Of a DNA stretch of 38,725 bases, positions 22,248 through 29,034 are shown piece after piece. The DNA comes from Dehalococcoidia bacterium (GTDB lineage Bacteria > Chloroflexota > Dehalococcoidia > Dehalococcoidales > E44-bin46): assembly GCA_004376105.1 (NCBI GenBank), contig SOKA01000043.1, positions 1 through 38,725 of the forward strand, written 5' to 3'. Position 1 is the stretch's first letter. Each line of letters opens with the position of its first letter. The notes below the pieces were generated by a model, which saw only the letters and a list, made by a program, of their open reading frames with translations, was not told the DNA's origin and searched no databases. The translations under genes were made by a program, and so were the position numbers.

Positions 22248-23258
22248 TCATGTTCCAATGTATTTGGCATAGAGCCCTCGTGCTAGTGACTCGTCGGTGG
22301 TGTTTTTAACGATAGCCCGTCCGTCAGGAAAGATAACCATTTCTCGACCATCAACTGTAAACTGTAGCATGAACTCGTTATAGGTAACCTCCCCCACCAC
22401 TTTAAGGCGAGTCTCAAGCTCCTTGAAAGAGAGCTTTTCTATATCAGGATTTAGCACCTGCACCGCATTTTGACCGCAAAGTGAAGTGGTTCTTACTCCA
22501 AACTTCCCCTCTAAAAACTCGTATCTGCCCAAGCAAGCGGGGCAATCGTGGCGAGGAATTATTTCAAGCCGCTCAAAGCTCCCTGTCCAAACATCAATAA
22601 GTATAAGCTGTCGATTGATTTCCTTAGCTCCGACGAGTATCTTCATTGCCTCAGCGGTCTGCAGAGAGCCAATAATGAAAGGGGCAGGACCGATTACCCC
22701 TGCTGTATCACAAGTAGGCACTACTCTTGCAGCAAGCTCAGTAGAGCAGAAGCACCGGAAGCAAGGAGTTTCACCTGGGATTATGTTCATAGTCATTCCA
22801 GAAGAAGAGATGGCTCCACCGTAGACCCACGGGATTTTATGCTTTAGCGAGACATCATTGATAAGAAAACGAGTTTCAAAATTGTCCAATCCATCTAGGA
22901 TTAGATCCGCACCAGTGATGAGCCTTTCAACGTTTGTAAAGTTCACATCGGCGACTATGCCTTCAATTTCAACCAAGGAGTTTACCTTCCTCAGATGCCG
23001 CTCGGCGGCTATTGCCTTCGGCAGTCCATTCCGTATGTCATCTTCATCGAAAAGGACTTGCCGCTGCAGATTGTGGTACTCTATGAAATCTCTGTCTATG
23101 ATTCTGACCTTACCCACACCAGCACGCACCAGAGAGGTGGCAATAATTGTTCCTAGGGCTCCACAGCCAATAATCAGCACACAACTATTACCCAATCTCC
23201 TTTGTCCTTCTTCGCCTATACCAGAGAAAAGGATTTGCCTTGAATACCTCTCAATCAT
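22248..23258 (-). CDS. ThiF/MoeB/HesA-family E1-like adenylyltransferase
   Basis: Adenylates the C-terminal Gly-Gly of a ubiquitin-like sulfur carrier. The start RYSRQILFSGIGEEGQRRL is diagnostic, followed by the nucleotide motif IIGCGALGTIIATSLVRAG and DRDFIEYHNLQRQVLF. Zinc is expected from CFRC (about 166-169) and CPAC (about 240-243). The protein continues for about 90 residues beyond the usual catalytic domain, starting RTTSLCGQNAVQVLNPD. This tail is seen in some ThiF-like proteins and holds an extra Cys. The likely partner carrier is 10 kb away in the same block (13141-13335). ThiF or MoeB function cannot be chosen from sequence. Confidence 0.9.
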   Translation of the reverse strand: MIERYSRQILFSGIGEEGQRRLGNSCVLIIGCGALGTIIATSLVRAGVGKVRIIDRDFIEYHNLQRQVLFDEDDIRNGLPKAIAAERHLRKVNSLVEIEGIVADVNFTNVERLITGADLILDGLDNFETRFLINDVSLKHKIPWVYGGAISSSGMTMNIIPGETPCFRCFCSTELAARVVPTCDTAGVIGPAPFIIGSLQTAEAMKILVGAKEINRQLILIDVWTGSFERLEIIPRHDCPACLGRYEFLEGKFGVRTTSLCGQNAVQVLNPDIEKLSFKELETRLKVVGEVTYNEFMLQFTVDGREMVIFPDGRAIVKNTTDESLARGLYAKYIGT

Positions 23259-23312
23259 AGAAATGAATTACCTCCTTCGACACACCCTGTCCAAGCTATC
23301 AACCTAGCAAAC

Positions 23313-23756
23313 TTATATGTAGTACATCACCTCGTTAGGCCGCTCTTTCCTTTTTTGTCGCTCGACCAAATCCTGCAAGGTTGTTGACTCCAAAACCCCA
23401 TTCACTGCCTTTTTCAGCTCACCCCAGATGTCCCGGGTAACACATAGTTCAGAGCGAGTACATATCCCTGGGTTATTAACGCACTCCACCGGAGCAATTG
23501 AGCCCTCAAGAAGCTGAATGACTACGCTCAGCCTTACCTCCTCAGGAGGCTTGGCTAACGAAACTCCACCCTTGGCGCCTCGAGTGCTCCGGACTATACC
23601 CCCAGCTATGAGGGGAGCGATCAAATGCTCTAGATACCATGCTGAAATCTGCTGCCTTTGGGCAATATCTTTTAATAGAACCGGTCCCTCTCCCTGGTGA
23701 AGGGCTAAGTCCAAGAGTGCTCTAGTTCCATACCGTCCTTTAGTAGAAAGTTTCAT
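23313..23756 (-). CDS. Rrf2-family regulator, IscR-like
   Basis: Winged-helix repressor of 147 residues. The start MKLSTKGRYGTRALLDLA and the DNA-binding stretch LLKDIAQRQQISAWYLEHLI are characteristic, followed by RGAKGGVSLAKPPEEV. Cys92, Cys99 and Cys105 (VECVNNPGICTRSELC) match the three cluster-binding Cys of IscR in number and near-identical spacing, so a [2Fe-2S] sensor is likely. CymR-type regulators lack these. It heads the sulfur block, 54 bases before thiF, and its promoter contains a palindrome overlapping the -10 element, consistent with autorepression and control of the divergent rhodanese gene. Confidence 0.92.
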   Translation of the reverse strand: MKLSTKGRYGTRALLDLALHQGEGPVLLKDIAQRQQISAWYLEHLIAPLIAGGIVRSTRGAKGGVSLAKPPEEVRLSVVIQLLEGSIAPVECVNNPGICTRSELCVTRDIWGELKKAVNGVLESTTLQDLVERQKRKERPNEVMYYI

Positions 23757-23772
23757 TGACTTCGCTCAATTG

Positions 23773-23826
23773 TTGACAAATATCATCAACATAGTCTATA
23801 ATATCATAGACGGGGAAGATTGTCAA
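23773..23826. promoter_or_regulatory. Divergent promoters with a shared -10 region and palindromic operator
   Basis: Plus strand: TTGACA (23773-23778), 18-base spacer, perfect TATAAT (23797-23802), driving the rhodanese lipoprotein. Minus strand: TTGACA (23826-23821), 17-base spacer, TATTAT (23803-23798), driving the Rrf2 gene. The two -10 boxes occupy the same bases. Centred on them is GTCTATAATATCATAGAC (23794-23811), a palindrome matching at 16 of 18 positions. A second inverted repeat GTTGA-N9-TCAAC overlaps the plus-strand -35. One bound Rrf2 dimer would block both promoters (inference). Confidence 0.75.
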
Positions 23827-23857
23827 TACCCCTTAAGATGTTTAAAGGAACAACCTG

Positions 23858-23969
23858 GAAAGGGGGTGATAACTTATGGCAAAAAAGAGTCTAAAAAAAT
23901 TAGTGATGTTGGTGCTCTCGGTATCGCTGGTTATTGTAGCTGTGTTAGCCGGTGGCTGCGTTGGCAAAG
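23858..23969 (+). repeat. Inverted-repeat arm 2 (rhodanese signal-peptide region)
   Basis: Nearly identical to 11554-11444 read on the other strand, from GAAAGGGGGTGATAAC through the signal peptide. The start codon differs (ATG here, TTG in arm 1). Identity continues in patches through the coding region, including almost 50 bases covering the LNQLDKNK segment. Confidence 0.85.
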
Positions 23970-24340
23970 AAATCGAGACTCCAATTCAAGAAACCCCGAA
24001 CCAAATAATTGAAGGTATCACTACACAAGAGGCATTTAGCTTAATACAGGAAAACCAGAATAATCCCGATTTTGTCATTATTGATCTGCGATGGCCAAAA
24101 TTATTTGCCAATGGGCATATAGAAAATGCTATCAACATAGATATCGATTCTGAAACTTTCAGGGATGAGCTTAACCAGCTGGATAAGAATAAGACGTATC
24201 TCATTTATACCAGTTGCTCATGTGGAGGTATCGGCTGGAAAGCTTTACGTATAATGGAAGAGCTTAATTTCAGGGAAGTCTATAATATGTGGAGCGGGTT
24301 GGATCGATGGAAGGAGGAAGGATTACCTACCACAAAATAG
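23876..24340 (+). CDS. Rhodanese-domain lipoprotein, copy 2
   Basis: A 154-residue exported lipoprotein paralogous to 11085-11537. The signal peptide is identical up to the lipobox-like LAGGC. The rhodanese domain has DFVIIDLRWPKLFANGHIENA and the loop YTSCSCGGIGWKA, where the canonical position after Tyr is Thr and two Cys follow at +3 and +5. The linker after the lipid Cys is longer than in copy 1. The ATG is preceded by AAAGGGGGTGATAACTT. It is transcribed divergently from the Rrf2 regulator through a consensus promoter whose -10 overlaps a palindromic operator, so it is probably regulated by cluster or sulfur status. Confidence 0.82.
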   Translation: MAKKSLKKLVMLVLSVSLVIVAVLAGGCVGKEIETPIQETPNQIIEGITTQEAFSLIQENQNNPDFVIIDLRWPKLFANGHIENAINIDIDSETFRDELNQLDKNKTYLIYTSCSCGGIGWKALRIMEELNFREVYNMWSGLDRWKEEGLPTTK

Positions 24341-24579
24341 AATCAATATCATACGAATCTTTGGAAATATATGGTCTCTTTCTAGGCTCCATCCTCTTTT
24401 TTGGGGGTCTCAGCAAGGCCACCTTCAATGATATGAAAAGATAGCGACCTAATGTGCCACCTAACACCGTCAAATAGCGGGGAGTACACAAGGTGTCGTC
24501 GGCCTCCTGCTCCTTCATATAGCGGACGCGGATGAATCGGGAGGGCATCAGTTCCTGGTTGGCGATAGCCTGCTTGGCC
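24341..24579. other. Gap between convergent genes, no convincing gene
   Basis: Between the end of the rhodanese gene and the end of the hydrogenase protease gene there is a minus-strand frame (24327-24548, 73 codons, ATG start) that continues upstream in frame to a stop inside the protease gene. It reads MPSRFIRVRYMKEQEADDT and later LTVLGGTLGRYLF. I recognise no family, and it has no good ribosome-binding site. It may be a decayed fragment. No clear terminator hairpin is visible for either flanking gene. Confidence 0.3.
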
Positions 24580-25068
24580 TCAGTGATAAGCCAGGGGAAA
24601 ATAGTGCAGTGAGCTGATCTCTTCTAAAACAAGATTTACGACTCTTGGTATAGCTTCCTTTACCTTTTGCGTCATTTCTTCAGTAACCTTGGTTACTTCC
24701 TGAGTGCCTACGGCAAAGACTATAATTTCTCCTGGTATCTGCTCTGCAAAAAGCTTTTTCCCTATTTCAATCGTGGTAGCAAGATTTAAATGGTGCGGTG
24801 AGATAGTCAAACGTACAGGTTCACCAGTATTCTCCGGCTTAAGCCTATATATTTCCCCTACTTTTTCATCCTCAGTCATAATTGCATCAATTACAATCAA
24901 CTTATCGTATCCAACAATGAGCTCTAATAAATTTAAGCCGTCTATGCTGGTATCCTTTACATCAATGTTTTCATCTTTAATTTCCTTAGCTAATTCTTGC
25001 GCAATATGAAACCCTATACCATCATCTCCCAGGATTGGATTACCTATACCTAAAACCAGAGTCCTCAC
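24580..25068 (-). CDS. hoxW: Hydrogenase maturation protease
   Basis: Endopeptidase that removes the C-terminal tail of the [NiFe] hydrogenase large subunit after nickel insertion. The 162 residues show LVLGIGNPILGDDGIGFHI (nickel-binding acidic residue), IVIDAIMTEDEKVGEIYRL, and SPHHLNL with the conserved His. The start is GTG (25066-25068), six bases after GAGGAG and one base after the hoxH stop, so it is translationally linked to its substrate gene. The gene name follows the Hox-type operon context. Confidence 0.92.
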   Translation of the reverse strand: MRTLVLGIGNPILGDDGIGFHIAQELAKEIKDENIDVKDTSIDGLNLLELIVGYDKLIVIDAIMTEDEKVGEIYRLKPENTGEPVRLTISPHHLNLATTIEIGKKLFAEQIPGEIIVFAVGTQEVTKVTEEMTQKVKEAIPRVVNLVLEEISSLHYFPLAYH

Positions 25069-25069
25069 G

Positions 25070-26491
25070 CTAACTCCTCAACACTTGACGAATATTTCCA
25101 TCTGGGTCATAAATAGTGATTTCTAGAAGCATCTGACCTAGGGCATGTGTGGAGCAAGAGAGACAGGGGTCATAGCAGCGAATAGCCACCTCGACCCGAT
25201 TAAGTATCCCTTCAGTAACCTTCCCATCTTTGATAAATTCCCTAGCTACTTCATAGACAGCGCGATTCATTGCCAAATTATTATTACCGGTGGCTACAAT
25301 CAAATTGACCTTGCGCATCTTACCACTTTTGTCTACCCAATAATGGTGGAAAAGTGTCCCTCTGGGAGCTTCAATTACTCCTATGCCCTCCTCGTTAATC
25401 TGGCTCGAATTGACCCATATTTCCTTTGAGCAGATGAGTTCGTCTTGTACAAGTGACTTTATCTTTTCAGCGGCATTGAGCATCTCAATCAATCGGGCAT
25501 AGTGGTAGTATAACGACCCCTGCACTACGCCATTGTTGCTCAGTTTCTTGAAGCTAGCAAACTCTTTATTAGCTAGAGGAGTACTGCACCCATCGGCAAC
25601 ATTGAGTCGTCCTAAAGGTCCTACGCGGTACATACCACTGGGGTAACCCAGTTTCTTGTAATAAGGGAACTTAAGATAAGACCAATCCTCAACCTTTTCT
25701 TCAATGATGGAAAGGTAATTCTCAGGAGCTATATTATCTTCCAGGGTAACGCCTTTACTGTCTTTCAATCTCAGCTTTCCGTCATAATACTCAACGTTAC
25801 CATTATTATCTATAAGTCCGAGGTAGCCAGTGCCAAAATTAGCAAAGCTAGCAGCCTCCTCACTATGTTGAGTATAATCCTTAATCAGGTTAACGGCGAA
25901 CTGGCAGTCAGCGATAATATCATCCACTTGGCTTAGAATTTCATCACGCTTATCAAGACCAAGAGCCTTATTCATTCCCCCGGGGATAGCAGCATTGGGA
26001 TGAACTCTCTTATCCCCGAGCATCTCTATTATTTTCTGACCGAAAGCACGAATCTTTATTCCCTTTCTGGCAATTTCCGGCATCTCGGCAATAAGACCCA
26101 TGATATTTCGCTTAGCTGGGTCAGCAGCCATGCCGAAGAGCAGGTCGGGGCTAGCCAAGTAGAAAAAATGAAGGGCATGGGACTGAACAATCTGTGCCAT
26201 GTGAATTAGCCTGCGTAGCATCTCTGCTGTAGGTGTCAGCTTCACCCCCAAGATGACATCTCCAGCTTTAGCTGAAGCGAGGTGGTGACTTACCGGGCAG
26301 ATACCACAGATTCGGGCAGTAATGATTGGCATCTCCCAGAAAAGTCGCCCCTCACAAAACTTCTCGAATCCTCGCACTTGAGTAACATGAAACCTAGCTT
26401 TATCCACATTCCCTCTATCGTCAAGGTGGATGGTTACCTTGCCATGCCCCTCAACCCGGGTAACCGGCTCGATTGTAATCTTTCTAGTCAT
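25070..26491 (-). CDS. hoxH: [NiFe] hydrogenase large subunit, group 3 (Hox/Mvh-like)
   Basis: Carries the NiFe(CN)2CO active site. The 473 residues have the proximal ligand pair Cys62 and Cys65 in ARICGICPVSHH and the distal pair Cys443 and Cys446 in DPCLSCSTH. Cleavage after His449 would remove a 24-residue tail, which matches the adjacent protease gene. RVEGHGKVTIHLDDRGN near the start and the ICGICPVSHH form place it in cytoplasmic group 3 (NAD(P)-linked or F420-non-reducing) enzymes. It is 23 bases downstream of the small subunit gene. It probably oxidises or evolves H2 with pyridine nucleotide through HoxU and HoxF. Confidence 0.95.
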   Translation of the reverse strand: MTRKITIEPVTRVEGHGKVTIHLDDRGNVDKARFHVTQVRGFEKFCEGRLFWEMPIITARICGICPVSHHLASAKAGDVILGVKLTPTAEMLRRLIHMAQIVQSHALHFFYLASPDLLFGMAADPAKRNIMGLIAEMPEIARKGIKIRAFGQKIIEMLGDKRVHPNAAIPGGMNKALGLDKRDEILSQVDDIIADCQFAVNLIKDYTQHSEEAASFANFGTGYLGLIDNNGNVEYYDGKLRLKDSKGVTLEDNIAPENYLSIIEEKVEDWSYLKFPYYKKLGYPSGMYRVGPLGRLNVADGCSTPLANKEFASFKKLSNNGVVQGSLYYHYARLIEMLNAAEKIKSLVQDELICSKEIWVNSSQINEEGIGVIEAPRGTLFHHYWVDKSGKMRKVNLIVATGNNNLAMNRAVYEVAREFIKDGKVTEGILNRVEVAIRCYDPCLSCSTHALGQMLLEITIYDPDGNIRQVLRS

Positions 26492-26514
26492 AATGCCTCC
26501 AGCGTTTTGAAATC

Positions 26515-27054
26515 TTAATCAAACCTCATCATCTCGCTCGGGAGCACTGGAATTCTACCCTCCAGAAGTTCGGTCAGAGCATAGTGAATAGCTTTAGAAG
26601 AGGGTGGGCATCCTGGGACATAACAGTCAACTTTAACTACTTGATTTACCGGCTTAACCTGCTCTAAAAGCGGCGGGATGTCTTCTGAGGAGGGAATCTT
26701 ACCGTTTTTAGTGCTCTCAGTCTCAATATAATACCTACGAAGAACCTCTTCTTTAGTGAATAGGTTGCGCATACTATTTATGCCTCCGAAACAAGCACAA
26801 TCACCCAATACCATCAGTATCTTGCAATTGGCACGCAAGTCTTTAGCTACTTCTTCATCATGAGGATTACTCACTGACCCTTCAATAATCCCAATATCAA
26901 CTGATGAAAATTCTTTAATATCGGTTATGGGAGTGGCGGTGAGTTCCATTACATCTGCCAGATCAATAAGTGCCTCATCCAAATCCAGAAAAGACATATG
27001 ACACCCAGAGCAACAATCTAACCACGCTGTAGCCACTTTTACCTTTGCCAACAT
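26515..27054 (-). CDS. hoxY: [NiFe] hydrogenase small subunit
   Basis: A 179-residue short small subunit with only the proximal [4Fe-4S] cluster. Ligands lie in WLDCCSGCHMSFLD (Cys15 and Cys18), GDCACFGG, and VPGCPPSS. It lacks a signal peptide and the extra C-terminal cluster domain of membrane hydrogenases, so the enzyme is cytoplasmic. It lies between the HoxU/NuoG-like gene (12-base gap) and hoxH. Electrons would pass from the active site through this cluster to the ferredoxin clusters of the 654-residue partner. Confidence 0.94.
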   Translation of the reverse strand: MLAKVKVATAWLDCCSGCHMSFLDLDEALIDLADVMELTATPITDIKEFSSVDIGIIEGSVSNPHDEEVAKDLRANCKILMVLGDCACFGGINSMRNLFTKEEVLRRYYIETESTKNGKIPSSEDIPPLLEQVKPVNQVVKVDCYVPGCPPSSKAIHYALTELLEGRIPVLPSEMMRFD

Positions 27055-27066
27055 TAGCCTCCCAAC

Positions 27067-29031
27067 TTAGGATAACCGGTGTCCCAATTTTTTGGAAATC
27101 TCTATTAATATTTCTTGATCCTGAGGTAGACCATCTTTGGGCTGAAGCACCTGTTTTAATTCGAGAACACGCCCATCCGTAGTCACATATTTGCCCTCTC
27201 TTTCCGCCCATATCGGCGAGGGCAGAACCACATTAGCCAGAGATGTAACCGATGAGTAATAACTTGTCTGCACTACCAGGAAATCTATTCCCTTAAGCCA
27301 ACTCAATAATTCCTCGCTCTCACGTTCGTCGGCGAGAAGGAGATAGAGTCCCTTCGGCTTGTCCTGCTTTATACCTTTGGCTAACCCTAACTCCCAGGCA
27401 CCACGACTATTAGCGCAGGGCTTAAGCGAGATAACCCTTAGCTCACCTTCAACTTGATTTCCGGTTATATTAGCCAAGTTTAAGATAGTGGTAATCGAGC
27501 TGGCATCATTCCCCTGCAGCAGCCCTTCTCCATAGATGATGACTCCATGCTCAGCCCAGCCATACATCTCCGCCGCCAACTCCAGTCTCTCATTCTCTAT
27601 GCCAGTGGTCCTGCTCACTTCGCCTGTTTCATACTGGCTAAGAGACTGAATAAGCTCGGCTTGTGCCTTTCCTGGCCCGACTAGACCCTTGTCAATAAGA
27701 ATCTTGGCTAGGCCGTTAAGAAGAACTCCTTCACTACCTGCCCTCGGTTTAAGCCAGAGGTCAGTCCAAAGGGGAAAAACATCCCTAGATGAGTCTATCA
27801 CTATCAACTTTGCCTTCCTTTGGCTCACTGCTCGGCGCACGAGAGTACTAATGATGGGATTGGTCTTCTCAGGATCGGCTCCTACTACAATAATGCAATC
27901 TGCCTCCAATATATCCTCAATAGGACACTCAATGTCCAGTCCCCTTCCATTATTCTGAAATAGCCTAATACCCTCGCTAATTATCCGATAGCTTTCTCCG
28001 TCCCGAGTATCAATCGAATCGCTACCTACTACCTCACCGATGAACTTATTAAATAAAGAAAGTGTCTCATTTGGAACCCTTGTAGATATCATACCAGCAA
28101 AGCCGTCTTTTGCCTCTGCCAGTCTCTCGACGATTACCTGCACTGCCTTATCTAGACTACATTCCTCTAGTTCACCTTGCTTACCTCGTACTAAGGGTGA
28201 GGTAATCCTAGGAGGAGTTGGCTCAAGCAACCTAAAGCGTCCCATTCTACACAGTGGCCCCCTTGGCTCTGTTAAGCTAGGCGCTTCAATCCTCACCAAG
28301 TTATTATCTTTCACCAGTACATTCAGTTCACAGCCTACTCCACAGGCAGGGCAAACGGTCTTTATCTGTTGACACTCATCCGTTTTGCCTTTGTAAAGAT
28401 TGAGTTTACTGAAAATAGCACCAGTAGGACATGCCTGAACACAGGCACCGCAAGAAGTACAAGATGATTCGCCTAGTGGTTGCTCCAGGTCGGCAGACAC
28501 CAGCGCTTTCCAGCCTCGCTGACTGAAATCTAGGGTATGACTTGCCGCTACTTCGCTACAGGCTCGAATGCACCTGCCACAGAGGATACAACGATTATGG
28601 TCAATTACCAAGTAATCGCTTAATGCATCCACAGGTAGAGAAGGAAAGGTATAAGGATAGCGCACGTTGTCCATCTGATATCGGTAAGCCAGTTTCTGTA
28701 GTTCACAATCCTCGCTTTGCTCACAGAACATACAGAAATGATTGTGCTCGGTAAATATGAGTTCCAATATCTGGCGACGATATCTCTCCAGCTGCTCAGT
28801 GTTGGTTTTCACCACCAGTCCGTCTCTGGCAAGATAGGTACAGGCAGGAACTGGGCTCCTCTCCTTTTCAATTTCTACCACACACATTCGGCAGGCCCCC
28901 ACATCGCTCAATCCTTCATGATGACAAAGGGTAGGCACATCAATACCATTAGCCTGACAAATCTCAAGAACAGTGTCTCCCTCTTTCCCTTTAACCTGCC
29001 TATCATTGATGGCTAAGGTTATTTCATTCAT
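27067..29031 (-). CDS. hoxU: HoxU/NuoG-like Fe-S subunit with a molybdopterin-type domain lacking catalysis
   Basis: Electron wire between HoxY and the flavin subunit. In order: [2Fe-2S] ferredoxin (CHHEGLSDVGACRMC, about 36-50), the His-Cys [4Fe-4S] domain (EHNHFCMFCEQSEDC), two [4Fe-4S] motifs (CILCGRCIRAC and CTSCGACVQAC), then a fifth cluster (CPACGVGCELNVLV). A molybdopterin oxidoreductase-like fold follows, shorter than in formate dehydrogenases and without an evident Mo-ligand residue, as in NuoG. The 654 residues exceed classical HoxU (about 240), so this is a NuoG-type form. It is three bases downstream of the NuoF fusion. Confidence 0.9.
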   Translation of the reverse strand: MNEITLAINDRQVKGKEGDTVLEICQANGIDVPTLCHHEGLSDVGACRMCVVEIEKERSPVPACTYLARDGLVVKTNTEQLERYRRQILELIFTEHNHFCMFCEQSEDCELQKLAYRYQMDNVRYPYTFPSLPVDALSDYLVIDHNRCILCGRCIRACSEVAASHTLDFSQRGWKALVSADLEQPLGESSCTSCGACVQACPTGAIFSKLNLYKGKTDECQQIKTVCPACGVGCELNVLVKDNNLVRIEAPSLTEPRGPLCRMGRFRLLEPTPPRITSPLVRGKQGELEECSLDKAVQVIVERLAEAKDGFAGMISTRVPNETLSLFNKFIGEVVGSDSIDTRDGESYRIISEGIRLFQNNGRGLDIECPIEDILEADCIIVVGADPEKTNPIISTLVRRAVSQRKAKLIVIDSSRDVFPLWTDLWLKPRAGSEGVLLNGLAKILIDKGLVGPGKAQAELIQSLSQYETGEVSRTTGIENERLELAAEMYGWAEHGVIIYGEGLLQGNDASSITTILNLANITGNQVEGELRVISLKPCANSRGAWELGLAKGIKQDKPKGLYLLLADERESEELLSWLKGIDFLVVQTSYYSSVTSLANVVLPSPIWAEREGKYVTTDGRVLELKQVLQPKDGLPQDQEILIEISKKLGHRLS

Positions 29032-29034
29032 TGC

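Noticed and set aside
24327..24548. 73-codon minus-strand frame as a gene.
   Set aside because: It has no ribosome-binding site, overlaps the end of the rhodanese gene, and shows no recognisable family; noted only as a possible remnant.
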